Of a stretch of 31,793 nt of DNA, positions 22,575 through 30,075 are shown piece by piece (within the stretch, counting starts at the first letter, position 1; each line of letters begins with the position of its first letter). The DNA is from DATCJU01 sp036562635 (GTDB lineage Bacteria; Actinomycetota; Actinomycetes; Mycobacteriales; Pseudonocardiaceae). The notes under the pieces are model-generated. The model saw nothing but the letters and a program-made list of their open reading frames with translations, had not been told where the DNA came from and ran no database searches. The position numbers and the translations under genes are program-made. The DNA lies in NCBI GenBank assembly GCA_036562635.1, contig DATCJU010000041.1:1-31793 (forward strand), in the 5' to 3' direction.

Positions 22575-23141
22575 TCACACGGAGGCGGCCAGGCGAGCCC
22601 GGGCCTTCTCGAGCCGCCCCCGCCACTGCTCGTCCGGGCGTTGCTGCTCACCGTGCAGGGCGTTGAGCAGTTCCATGGCCCCGGTGAGGACCGGGATCGA
22701 CCACTGCAGGTAGCGCAGCTGCTGCTGGGCCTGTTCGACCGGGATCGGCAGTTCTTCGGCGCGTTCGGTGGTCGTGCTGTCCGACGAACTGGCCATCTCG
22801 ATCTTCTTGCCCAGTACCCGGCTGTAGGCGGTGGCGGCGAGCGCCAACCCGGTGAACACCGTCTTGGCCACCGTGGAGGCGAGTACGCCCTTCTGCTTGC
22901 GCACCCGATCACGGTTGGCCATCGCGATGCCGGCGGCGCCGACGAGGTGGGCACCGATCGCCACGGCGTTGACCGGGGCCCACTTCGCCCAGCCGGCACT
23001 GGCGACCTTCGCGGTCCTGGTCCTGCCCCCTACCTCCTCGGCGGCACCGTTGAGCCCGACCGCACCCATCAGGGAGCCTCCGAACCATGCGGCGAGACCG
23101 AGGTCGTGCAGGGTGCGGACGAGGGTGTTGCGACGGGGCAT
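22575..23141 (-). CDS. Small membrane protein of unknown function
   Basis: A 188-residue protein with four candidate hydrophobic segments: LGLAAWFGGSLMGAVGL (about 14-30), VNAVAIGAHLVGAAGIAMA (56-74), a VAKTVFTGLALAATAYS stretch (91-107) and a weaker IPVLTGAMELLNAL (148-161). Between the last two lies a charged Ser/Thr/Glu-rich loop, and the C-terminus is basic. Similar small proteins are common in actinobacteria and have no assigned function; I do not recognise a named family. ATG 23141 follows a textbook AGGAGG site. It stands alone, 241 bases downstream of the large PEP-synthase-like gene, with a possible terminator in between. Confidence 0.82.
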   Translation of the reverse strand: MPRRNTLVRTLHDLGLAAWFGGSLMGAVGLNGAAEEVGGRTRTAKVASAGWAKWAPVNAVAIGAHLVGAAGIAMANRDRVRKQKGVLASTVAKTVFTGLALAATAYSRVLGKKIEMASSSDSTTTERAEELPIPVEQAQQQLRYLQWSIPVLTGAMELLNALHGEQQRPDEQWRGRLEKARARLAASV

Positions 23142-23316
23142 CCCGATCCTCCTGTGATCCGGCCGGGCATCCCGCCCGGCGGGTGGGTGCGGTTGTCATG
23201 CCCGTCGTGGTGGTGAAGGCCACCTGTCGTTCGACCAGCCGACGGGATCTGTCCCTGGACATGCCCGCTGTCGAGCTGGGTACACGTCGCCGTGCCCGCA
23301 TGGAGCCCGTATGGGG

Positions 23317-23346
23317 GAGGGCGCCACGCGGGTGTGACCCGCCCTC
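23317..23346 (-). terminator. Possible terminator of the PEP-synthase-like gene
   Basis: Two mutually exclusive stems: GAGGGCG (23317-23323) with CGCCCTC (23340-23346), or GCGGGT (23328-23333) with ACCCGC (23337-23342) around GTG. It lies 37 bases past the stop at 23383 on the minus strand. No T-tract is present. Confidence 0.45.
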
Positions 23347-23382
23347 GTCACGCGGCGAAACCGGGACCACCCTCCGGACTCG

Positions 23383-26091
23383 TCACCGGTCGGGGTCGCG
23401 GTCCAGGAGCTCCACGATCCCCCGGTCGCCGTCCACCCGGATGCGTTGACCGGTGCGGATCCGGGTGGTGGCGTCGTCGACGGAGACGACCGCGGGAATC
23501 CCGTACTCACGGGCCACCAGCGAACCGTGGGTCATCTGACCGCCGACCTCGGTCACCATCGCGGCCGCGTTCAGGAACAGCGGTGTCCACCCGGGGTCGC
23601 AGTAGCGGCTCACCAGGATCTCCCCCTTGCGCAGCACCGCCCGGCCAGCGTCGAGGACGATCCGGGCCCGTCCCTCGGCCGAGCCGCCGGAGACGGGCAG
23701 TCCCACCAGGGCCCCGGTCGGGACGTCCTTCGGGACCGCAGCCCCGGTTCCCGTCTCACCGTCGCCGGTCATGACCCGGGGTGCCCGCAGCCCGGTGTAC
23801 CGGGCGAAGGCCACCCGGCGTTCGGCCACATCGACCCCGAGGGGGATCGTCGGGTCGTTGAGGCTGGTCAACAGTTCCTCCAGCCGCAGGAACCACACGT
23901 CCTCCGCGGTGTCGAGCCGGCCCGAACGGACCAGGGCGGCACCGGCGTCCAGGAGGACGCCCCTGGCCTCCGCGAGGATCCGGGCCAGGGCGAACTTCGG
24001 CATCTCCCGGATGGGCAGGTAGGCGCGCACGACCTCGATCAGCCGCCCGACCAGTCGTCGTCCCACACGCCCCCGCACGGCGTGTTCCTGCAGGCGGTCG
24101 GCGGCGGTGCGGGCCTGTTCGACGAGCCGGTCGACGTGGGCGCGTTGTTCGCCGCGGGCTCCCCCGAGGAGATTGCCGCGGATCGCCCGTAGCAGAGGCG
24201 TGGGGTCCTCCCGCCAGCGGGGCCGACTCAGGTCGATCTCGGCTGGCCCCCGGAAGCCGTACCGGTCCAGGAACCCCTCGAGCGCGGCCGTGAAGTCCGC
24301 ACCGCCCTCGATAGTCCGGATCTCGGTCGGGTCCCGGCCCTGGGCGAGTGCCTCCATCACCTGGGGATGGGCCCGGGCCACGTCGGCGACCTCGCCGAGG
24401 TCGAGGTTCATCGCCGTGATGACGTCCAGCTCCAGGCCCCTGGCCACGGCATCGATCTCGACCTCCCGTCCAGGGCACAGCCGCTTGAGCCAGGCCTCGG
24501 CGAGAACGGCGGCCAGGAGGAACGGGTAGCACCGGTTCACGAGGTCCTCCGCGACCCTCCGGGTCTCGGTGAGAAGACGGTGCACCCGGTCGAGCACGTC
24601 CGCCCGGGACCTGATCCGGGCGACCGCCGCGTCGGCGTAGCGGTCGTACCAGGTTCGTTCGCGGACGGCGACGCCGTTGGTCGTGTCGAGCAGCAGGGCA
24701 CGCCCCACACCGATCAGGTTGCGTGGGGTGACCCCTACGACCGCCACGTCGTGCCACCGCAGCCGAGGCCCGTGCTGGAGATCGTTCCGCTGGAGCAGTG
24801 CGGACAACTCGGTCTCCGCGAGGCTGTCGCTCCACCGGAAGCCACGGAGCACCCACCGGCGGGCCAGCGGGCGGGTGAGGAACGGGGTGATGTCCAGGTA
24901 GAGCCGGCCTCCTGCCTCCACCATCGTCCCGACGGGACTCGCCATGTGTCGCCACAGATCCAGGACGAGTTGTGGCATGGCCTCCGGCATGGCCTGCTTG
25001 TGCCCGAAGGAGTAGTAGACGTGCGGTGCACCGTCGGTGGGAGGCGGGGCGGGCAGCGGGAACAGGGTCGTGATCGGGCGGGACTGCAGGATCAGGAAGG
25101 TACCGTCCCGTATCGCCCACTCCACGTCCTGTGGGCCGCCGAGCGTGCGCTCGACGTCACCCACGACGTCGGTGAGGGCCAGGGCCTGGGCGTCCGACAG
25201 CACCCGGGCCCGACGTCGGTTCCCCGTCAGGGGAGTTGTGGCCACTCCGCCTTCCGGTCGCGTCTCGACGGCGACGGACTTGTTCGCCATGGTGTGGTCC
25301 AGGATCCGCCGGTGGCGACGGTCCACACGGATCCGATCCGGCTCGACCCGACCGCTCACCTGCCCCTCGCCGAGACCGAACACCGCCTCGATCACCGCGA
25401 CGTGCCGGTGACCGGTGGTCGGGTCGGCGGAGAACGCACCACCCGCGGCCTCCGACTCGACCATCCGCTGCACGACCACCGCCATGGCCACCTCGTCGGG
25501 GCGGATGCCCTGTCGGGCCCGGTACCGCACGGCACGGTCGGAGAACAGCCCGGCGATGCAGGTCAGGACCGCCTCGGCGATGCGCTCCTCGCCCCGGACG
25601 TTGAGGACGGTCTCGTACTGGCCGGCGAAGGACGCGTGGGGCAGGTCCTCGGCGGTGGCGCTTGAACGGACTGCGTAGGCCCGGTCCCGGCCGGTCCTCT
25701 CCAACGCCCGGGCGAGGGCGTTCCGCACCGGTGGCGGCAGTGACCGCCGACCGATCTCGTGCCGCACCGCACCGGCGAGGCGGGTCAGGGTGTCGGTGTC
25801 CTCCGGGTCGGTACGGGACAGCTGTTCGACGAGATCGTGGACCCGGTCTTCCGTCACCAGGAGCGCACACGCCTCGGTCGTGACGCAGAAGCCGTCCGGC
25901 ACGGCGAATCCGCGCTGCCGGAGCCGGGCGAGGTTGGCTCCCTTGCCGCCCACCAACCGGAAGTCCGTCGCCTGCGGGTGATCGAGTGCGACGACGACCG
26001 GTGTCGGTGTTTCCCGGTGCCCTCGGTTCACCGGTGGGCGTGCCGGAGCGGTCCTGGTGTGGTTCTCGTGAGGCAGTGCCACGGCGACCAT
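23383..26091 (-). CDS. PEP-synthase-like phosphotransferase, rifamycin phosphotransferase (Rph) type
   Basis: A 902-residue enzyme. Residues about 46-345 are the ATP-grasp / PEP-synthase N-domain: VGGKGANLARL (47-57), AVRSSATAEDLPHASFAGQYET (140-161), AFSADPTTG (219-227), GLGEGQVSG (239-247) and LQSRPITTLFPLP (335-347). Residues 355-780 are a mostly helical substrate domain. Residues about 790-897 are the swivelling phosphohistidine domain, with catalytic His855 in TEVGGQMTHGSLVAREYGIPAVV. This order (ATP-binding, large helical domain, His domain, no PEP-binding barrel) is that of rifamycin phosphotransferases, which pass the beta-phosphate of ATP to the antibiotic; many homologues are of unknown substrate. 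ATG 26091 follows GGGAGGAG with short spacing; GTG 26082 is an alternative. Antibiotic inactivation is plausible but not shown. Confidence 0.88.
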   Translation of the reverse strand: MVAVALPHENHTRTAPARPPVNRGHRETPTPVVVALDHPQATDFRLVGGKGANLARLRQRGFAVPDGFCVTTEACALLVTEDRVHDLVEQLSRTDPEDTDTLTRLAGAVRHEIGRRSLPPPVRNALARALERTGRDRAYAVRSSATAEDLPHASFAGQYETVLNVRGEERIAEAVLTCIAGLFSDRAVRYRARQGIRPDEVAMAVVVQRMVESEAAGGAFSADPTTGHRHVAVIEAVFGLGEGQVSGRVEPDRIRVDRRHRRILDHTMANKSVAVETRPEGGVATTPLTGNRRRARVLSDAQALALTDVVGDVERTLGGPQDVEWAIRDGTFLILQSRPITTLFPLPAPPPTDGAPHVYYSFGHKQAMPEAMPQLVLDLWRHMASPVGTMVEAGGRLYLDITPFLTRPLARRWVLRGFRWSDSLAETELSALLQRNDLQHGPRLRWHDVAVVGVTPRNLIGVGRALLLDTTNGVAVRERTWYDRYADAAVARIRSRADVLDRVHRLLTETRRVAEDLVNRCYPFLLAAVLAEAWLKRLCPGREVEIDAVARGLELDVITAMNLDLGEVADVARAHPQVMEALAQGRDPTEIRTIEGGADFTAALEGFLDRYGFRGPAEIDLSRPRWREDPTPLLRAIRGNLLGGARGEQRAHVDRLVEQARTAADRLQEHAVRGRVGRRLVGRLIEVVRAYLPIREMPKFALARILAEARGVLLDAGAALVRSGRLDTAEDVWFLRLEELLTSLNDPTIPLGVDVAERRVAFARYTGLRAPRVMTGDGETGTGAAVPKDVPTGALVGLPVSGGSAEGRARIVLDAGRAVLRKGEILVSRYCDPGWTPLFLNAAAMVTEVGGQMTHGSLVAREYGIPAVVSVDDATTRIRTGQRIRVDGDRGIVELLDRDPDR

Positions 26092-26343
26092 CTCCTCCCT
26101 GCGCCCGGGACAGGTCGCCGTGTCCACGGTATGCGCCGGGCCGAGACGAAGCAGACGTGAAGGAGAATCCCCCAGGTCGGGCCCTGGTCGTGCGATGTTC
26201 CGTACGGCCGGTCCCGGCGAGCCGGTGACGGTTTCCGTGCCCGACGCGAAGGTGGGTGGAACCGGACATGCCGGCCCCACCCACCGGTGACGGATCATCC
26301 CGCTGCTCCCGGCTCGGTGCCGGGGACGCGGTGGTCCAGGTGT

Positions 26344-27618
26344 TCAGACCCGGATCGCCACCTCCTCCTGTTGCTGCTGCGGGCCGAACGTGCAGGTGGA
26401 GATGCCGGACAGCTGCTCGGCTGCACCCCTGTCCCGCGGCTCGGGCAACGTGGACTCCGTGGTCGTCGTGGTCGTCGATGCAGGCAGCGGTCGGGGCACG
26501 GACACCAGACCGGTCATCAGGCGTCGGGCGGTGCGGTACAGGCCGGCGGTGCGGACCTGCCATCCGTCGTCCGGGCTGACCTCGGCGGTCGTGGTGAGCA
26601 CCCCGCCCGCCGTGGCCAGCCTCAGCCGGGTCCCCAGCGGACGCTGGAGCAGCTCGGCGGTCACCGTGCCGGGAATGTGCGGTGCCACCGCGGCACACAA
26701 CAGCACGTTGGTCGGCAGGGTGGGCTGTACCCGCCCGTGGCTGAACAGCCGCACCGCGATGTCGTGTTCGTCGGCGTGCACGAGCTGCCCGCCGAGGGCG
26801 TGGAAGGGCTGCGGTGCGGCTGCCACCACGACCGAGGGGCTGTCCTCGGGGACGGTGTCCTCGGTGGCGGCCAGTCCGATGCACACGGCGGCTCGGCGAC
26901 GGATGAGTTCCAGGCGGTGGAGGATGTCCGGACGCCCGTTGAGCTCGGCGGGTTGTTCGTTGCCCCGCAGGCCCAGGTCCCGGGCGGAGACGAAGACCAC
27001 CGGGCCACCCACGTCGACCACCGAGATCGGGATTCCTCTCCAGTGGTGGGTGTTCACCTTCTGCTTGGGCAGACCCGTGGGCAGGGCCGAACCGGTCAGC
27101 CTGCTCACCGGGTTCAGGAACTCCACGTGCACCGGGGCCCCGCCGCCACTGACCCCCGGAATGGTGAAATCACCACTGGTTTCGGTGACGCCGTTGCGCA
27201 CTTCGAAGCGGCAATTCAGGCGCTGTCCCGTCTCGGAATTGAGCATTCTGATGGTCACCTCTCCGTCGGTGACCGAGCAGATGCGCTCGTCCACCGCGAA
27301 GGGAGCGACCGCCGAGGCCAGGTCGGCGCACTCCAGGCCGTACCGGATCTCCCCCTGCTCGGGGCGCACCTCGGCCAGCAGGTACTCCACGTCGACATCG
27401 CTGCGCTGACCTGGGCCGACGAGGGCGACGTTCGCGCCGTGAGGGCAGAGGGAGCCCATGCCGTCCGGTTGGGTGCCCGGGGCGCAGGGACCGCCCATCA
27501 CCTCCATCAGCAACTGATCACGCTGCGGGCCGGGGAACGGCATGGCCCAGCGATGGAAGAACAGACCTTTGCGTGCGCCGCCGCGCATGAAGACAGCATG
27601 GATCCACCTTTGTGGCAC
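26344..27618 (-). CDS. Diverged PrpF-family isomerase/tautomerase-like protein
   Basis: A 424-residue protein of the PrpF fold (two diaminopimelate-epimerase-like halves), a family that includes 2-methylaconitate isomerase, methylitaconate isomerase and 4-oxalomesaconate tautomerase. Landmarks: AVFMRGGARKGLFF (8-21; usually MRGGTSKG), CADLASAVAPFAV (97-109) with candidate catalytic Cys97, GAPVHVEFLNP (160-170) and ELIRRRAAVCIGLA (237-250). The usual GATSSTSK segment is replaced by MGSLCPHGANVA (54-65), so substrate or activity may differ. The last 50 residues are a low-complexity tail with six Thr in a row and a Gln run. The start is GTG 27618 behind GGCGGTGACGG. No methylcitrate genes are nearby, so the substrate is unknown. 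Confidence 0.78.
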   Translation of the reverse strand: MPQRWIHAVFMRGGARKGLFFHRWAMPFPGPQRDQLLMEVMGGPCAPGTQPDGMGSLCPHGANVALVGPGQRSDVDVEYLLAEVRPEQGEIRYGLECADLASAVAPFAVDERICSVTDGEVTIRMLNSETGQRLNCRFEVRNGVTETSGDFTIPGVSGGGAPVHVEFLNPVSRLTGSALPTGLPKQKVNTHHWRGIPISVVDVGGPVVFVSARDLGLRGNEQPAELNGRPDILHRLELIRRRAAVCIGLAATEDTVPEDSPSVVVAAAPQPFHALGGQLVHADEHDIAVRLFSHGRVQPTLPTNVLLCAAVAPHIPGTVTAELLQRPLGTRLRLATAGGVLTTTAEVSPDDGWQVRTAGLYRTARRLMTGLVSVPRPLPASTTTTTTESTLPEPRDRGAAEQLSGISTCTFGPQQQQEEVAIRV

Positions 27619-27649
27619 GGTCCGTCACCGCCTTTGAGGAATGAAGAAC

Positions 27650-27671
27650 GTGGTTTCCACGTGGTTTCCAT
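27650..27671. repeat. Tandem 11-bp palindromic repeat in a divergent promoter region
   Basis: GTGGTTTCCAC (27650-27660) is followed at once by GTGGTTTCCAT (27661-27671). Each copy is a near-palindrome (GTGG-TTT-CCA[C/T]), and their junction forms the palindrome CCACGTGG (27657-27664). An AACGTT palindrome follows at 27672-27677. The spacing of one helical turn puts both copies on the same DNA face, as expected of an operator. It lies 32 bases before the PrpF-family start. Confidence 0.6.
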
Positions 27672-27686
27672 AACGTTACCGCCGAC

Positions 27687-27692
27687 TACAGT
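27687..27692 (+). promoter_or_regulatory. Candidate plus-strand -10 box TACAGT
   Basis: TACAGT in an AT-richer stretch, with TTTCCA (27665-27670, inside the tandem repeat) 16 bases upstream as a weak -35. It would drive transcription rightward into the mini-ORF at 27748. It is also the centre of a small CGACT/AGTCG inverted repeat. Confidence 0.35.
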
Positions 27693-27747
27693 GGAGTCGA
27701 GTTGGGGGAAGCGGAAATCCCTCGAAGGCGAAACAGAAGTGGGTGAA

Positions 27748-27903
27748 ATGGTTACCCGTCGCTGTCTTTGCGGTATTGCTCTCACCCACCGGCCCGTCCC
27801 TCGGCCACGTCGGGCACGGCGGAGTGTGCGCGATCCGTTGTGGACCTTGCCCGAAAGTGTAGGTTCATGCGCAATCGTGGGGCCCTGCCGGAGCTGCTGG
27901 TGA
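27748..27903 (+). CDS. Possible small Cys-containing peptide, 51 aa
   Basis: ATG 27748 opens a 51-codon frame, beginning MVTRRCLCGIALTHRP and ending LPESVGSCAIVGPCRSCW. Five cysteines lie as CxC near the N-terminus and as three at the C-terminus (positions 41, 47 and 50), with an Arg/Pro-rich middle. A candidate promoter is 56 bases upstream, and the local AT-richness is that of a 5' leader. There is no strong ribosome-binding site (GAAGTGGGTG is the best), no recognised homologue and no ribosomal-peptide-modifying enzyme in the window. It could be a metal-binding or leader peptide, or a chance frame. Confidence 0.3.
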   Translation: MVTRRCLCGIALTHRPVPRPRRARRSVRDPLWTLPESVGSCAIVGPCRSCW

Positions 27904-28335
27904 ATGCCCGGAGCCGAGCAGCCGGGTCGAGCCCCGCGGCCGGGCAGGGTGACGGCCGTCGAGTCGGCTCAGGTCAGCTCGGAAAGCGGTGAACGCATTG
28001 CGGGAGCCGCGCTCCGGACGATCACCCGAGGTCGGCGCCCGGGCAGGTGAGGGAGCCACCCGGATGGACTCGCCCGCGACGGTGAGGTCGGGGCGACCGG
28101 AAGGTGTCGTGGGTAGCCGTCCGGTGCGTTCGGCCGGGGCGACGCAGAGCCCTGACCAGGGGAATTCGATCCGGTCCCGGTCAGGATCGTCGGGGCCCTC
28201 CCCCGTGGGCCGGGGTAGCCGGGGGCGGTACCCCGTGGGGTGAGCCGTGTCCTTCCGCCGGGGATCTTGCGCTGCGCACCGGGCTACGGCGCTCGACAAT
28301 GAGGGCGGAGCCGGTGCTGGGCGCGGGAGGCGGGT
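27904..28335. other. Intergenic region, no supported gene
   Basis: No convincing gene. Open frames on both strands give Arg/Pro/Gly/Ser-rich translations without domain character. CGGGGTA (28211-28217) / TACCCCG (28229-28235) is a 7-bp stem with an 11-base loop. A GACAAT (28295-28300) may be a -10 for the DUF5988 gene; the nearest TTGCGC (28267-28272) is 22 bases away, longer than usual. Confidence 0.45.
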
Positions 28336-28542
28336 ATGGCGATCAAGGCGATCCTGCAGGGCGGCCCGGAGAACCTGCCGGCGTCGACGAGACACTGCGA
28401 GGTGCCTACGCTGGAAGGGGAGTACAAGGTGGAGCACGCCGGCGGATACGAGCACTTCGTGCACACCGGGGAGTTCCGTGAGGAGGGCGGGGAGCGACTG
28501 GCGGTCTTCCGCTGGAGTTCCCGCACCGAGATCGCGGAGTAG
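28336..28542 (+). CDS. DUF5988 family small protein
   Basis: A 68-residue cytosolic protein matching the DUF5988 pattern found in filamentous actinobacteria: MAIKAILQGGPENLPA at the start, a central KVEHAGGYEHF and the C-terminal RLAVFRWSSRTEIAE. The function is unknown; from memory, relatives are sometimes found near secondary-metabolite genes or regulators. ATG 28336 is preceded by GGGAGG (28325-28330) at ideal spacing. It appears to be a single-gene unit. Confidence 0.85.
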   Translation: MAIKAILQGGPENLPASTRHCEVPTLEGEYKVEHAGGYEHFVHTGEFREEGGERLAVFRWSSRTEIAE

Positions 28543-28755
28543 CGCAGGCGCCGTCTCCGAGGCACACGGCGGTCGCCCCTCCCCGGGAACCGGGCCCGTC
28601 GCCCTGGAGTGTCGTGCGGCCCTGTCACCGTTCCGTCGGCACACCGGGTTCGACGCGCCGTCGGGGAGCCAACCGACCGTCTCCTGCCCGGGGTGCGCGG
28701 TGCGGAAAACGGTGGCGACGCCCCTCGCGGAACGGCACACTGCCACGTCGTGACC

Positions 28756-29336
28756 ATGGTGAGCCGGGACGGTGATCCGGTCGGTCTGCGGGACTGGACC
28801 CCCTGACCTGCCCCGGCCTGCTGGACGTGAACCGACCGTGGTACGACACCAACGGTCCCTACTTCGGACGACCGACCGAGCACGAGATCACCGCCAAGGT
28901 CCGGCGGATCGAGGAACTCGCCGCGCTCGCACCGCAGGAGTGCGCGGTATCACGACCACGACTGGCCGTGGTGGAGACCGGGAGCGGACGGCTGGTCGGC
29001 GAGGTGTCCTGGTACTGGGAGTCGCAGGTGACCGACTGGTGGCGTCTGGGCGTGGTCGTCCACGACGAGACCTGCTGGGGACGGGGCTACGGCACCGAGG
29101 CCCTACGGCTGTGGACCGGCTACCTGTTCGCCACCACGGACGCGCTGCGCCTGGACCTGGCCCCCTACTCCGGCAACCCGGGCATGATCGCCGCCGCCCG
29201 CAGGCTCGGCTACGTGGAGGAGGGCCGATTCCGCCACGCCCGCCGCTAGGCCGGGGGTGTGTACGACGCCGTGGTGCTCGGGGTGCTGTGTGAGGAGTGG
29301 CTGGAGCGACACACCCTGTCGGCGCTGAATGGCTGA
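28756..29336 (+). pseudogene. GNAT acetyltransferase with two frameshifts and an in-frame amber codon
   Basis: The intact central part (28827-29246) encodes a RimJ/RimL-type GNAT: RLVGEVSWYWESQVTDWWRL, the acetyl-CoA loop CWGRGYGTEAL, and SGNPGMIAAARRLGYVEEGRF. The N-terminus is incomplete at GTG 28827. From ATG 28756 the codons read MVSRDGDPVGLRDWTP, then skipping T28804 gives DLPR, then skipping C28817 gives LLDVNRPW, which rebuilds a normal GNAT start (LRDWTP-DLPR-LLDVNRPW). At the other end, RHARR is stopped by TAG (29247-29249), yet the same frame continues for 28 codons as AGGVYDAVVLGVLCEEWLERH, the expected C-terminal strand and helix, to TGA at 29334-29336. Three lesions argue for a pseudogene; translation of a 140-residue core from 28827 is still possible. 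Confidence 0.75.
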
Positions 29337-29526
29337 CCCTCCGGCACGGAGGTCACCTTCCTGCTGTCCCGGCACGGACGCTCAAGGTCGGACGACTGGC
29401 GGGACGACGGACGGGGTACCCGTCGGGGAACGGTACGGAGGTGGTGGTCGTGTGCTGCTCGCCACCCGGCTGCCCCCAACCCTCGGGCCCGTCGGCATCG
29501 GGCCCGGCAACGACGAAGGAGACCCC

Positions 29527-30030
29527 ATGACCGTGCCCGAGCCGCGCTCGGCCCGTCCCCGCCGCGTGGTGGCGACCTATCCTGACTACGCCCAGGCCGA
29601 ACGATCCGTCGACTACCTGTCGGACCACGACTTCCCGGTCGAGCGGACCGCCATCGTTGGGCGCGACCTGGAGATGGTGGAACAGATCACCGGTCGGCTC
29701 ACCTACTGGGGAGCGGCGGGACGTGGCGCCTCGTCCGGGGCTGTCGCCGGTGCACTGATCGGCTGGCTGTTCGGCCTGTTCGGCTGGGTCAACCCGTTGG
29801 TCGCCGGGTTGCTCCTCGCCCTGTACGGCGCGCTCATCGGGGCCGCCGTCGGTGCTTTGGTCGGCGTGATCGGCCACGCCCTCACCGGTGGTCGCCGCGA
29901 CTTCAGCTCGACACCCGGTTTCCGGGCCAGTTCCTACGACCTGCTGGCCGACGACGAGGTCGCCGACGACGCGGTGCGCGTGCTGCAGGAGGCCGGGGCA
30001 CCGGGTGTCGGACGACCGGCCACGACCTGA
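29527..30030 (+). CDS. General stress protein 17M-like (YflT-type) membrane protein
   Basis: A 167-residue protein. Residues 12-58 form a ferredoxin-like domain (VVATYPDYAQAERSVDYLSDHDFPVERTAIVGRDLEMVEQITGRLTYW) as in the general stress protein 17M / YflT family. Residues 66-118 are two Gly-rich hydrophobic helices with glycine-zipper character (GASSGAVAGALIGWLFGLFGW, then LYGALIGAAVGALVGVIGHAL). The C-terminus returns to a soluble part with SSYDLLADDEVADDAVRVL. Members are general-stress proteins in Bacillus; the actinobacterial role is unknown. ATG 29527 has a strong GAAGGAG site. It is convergent with the ABC genes, 45 bases apart; a 6-bp ACCGGG/CCCGGT stem (30030-30060) may help termination. 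Confidence 0.85.
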   Translation: MTVPEPRSARPRRVVATYPDYAQAERSVDYLSDHDFPVERTAIVGRDLEMVEQITGRLTYWGAAGRGASSGAVAGALIGWLFGLFGWVNPLVAGLLLALYGALIGAAVGALVGVIGHALTGGRRDFSSTPGFRASSYDLLADDEVADDAVRVLQEAGAPGVGRPATT

Positions 30031-30075
30031 CCGGGAGTACCGGCCGACCGAACACCCGGTGCCCCGGCGGAGGGC

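Noticed and set aside
25157..26884. Minus-strand 575-codon frame overlapping the Rph-like gene
   Set aside because: It is an out-of-frame Arg/Gly shadow; the true frame carries all ATP-grasp and phosphohistidine motifs.
27748..27903. Lanthipeptide or other modified-peptide precursor
   Set aside because: The C-terminal Cys/Ser pattern is suggestive, but no cyclase, dehydratase, radical-SAM enzyme, protease or dedicated transporter is adjacent; kept only as a low-confidence small ORF.
27865..28746. Minus-strand 293-codon open frame over the DUF5988 gene
   Set aside because: The translation is Arg/Pro-rich with no domain, while the plus-strand DUF5988 gene has a ribosome-binding site and clear family landmarks.
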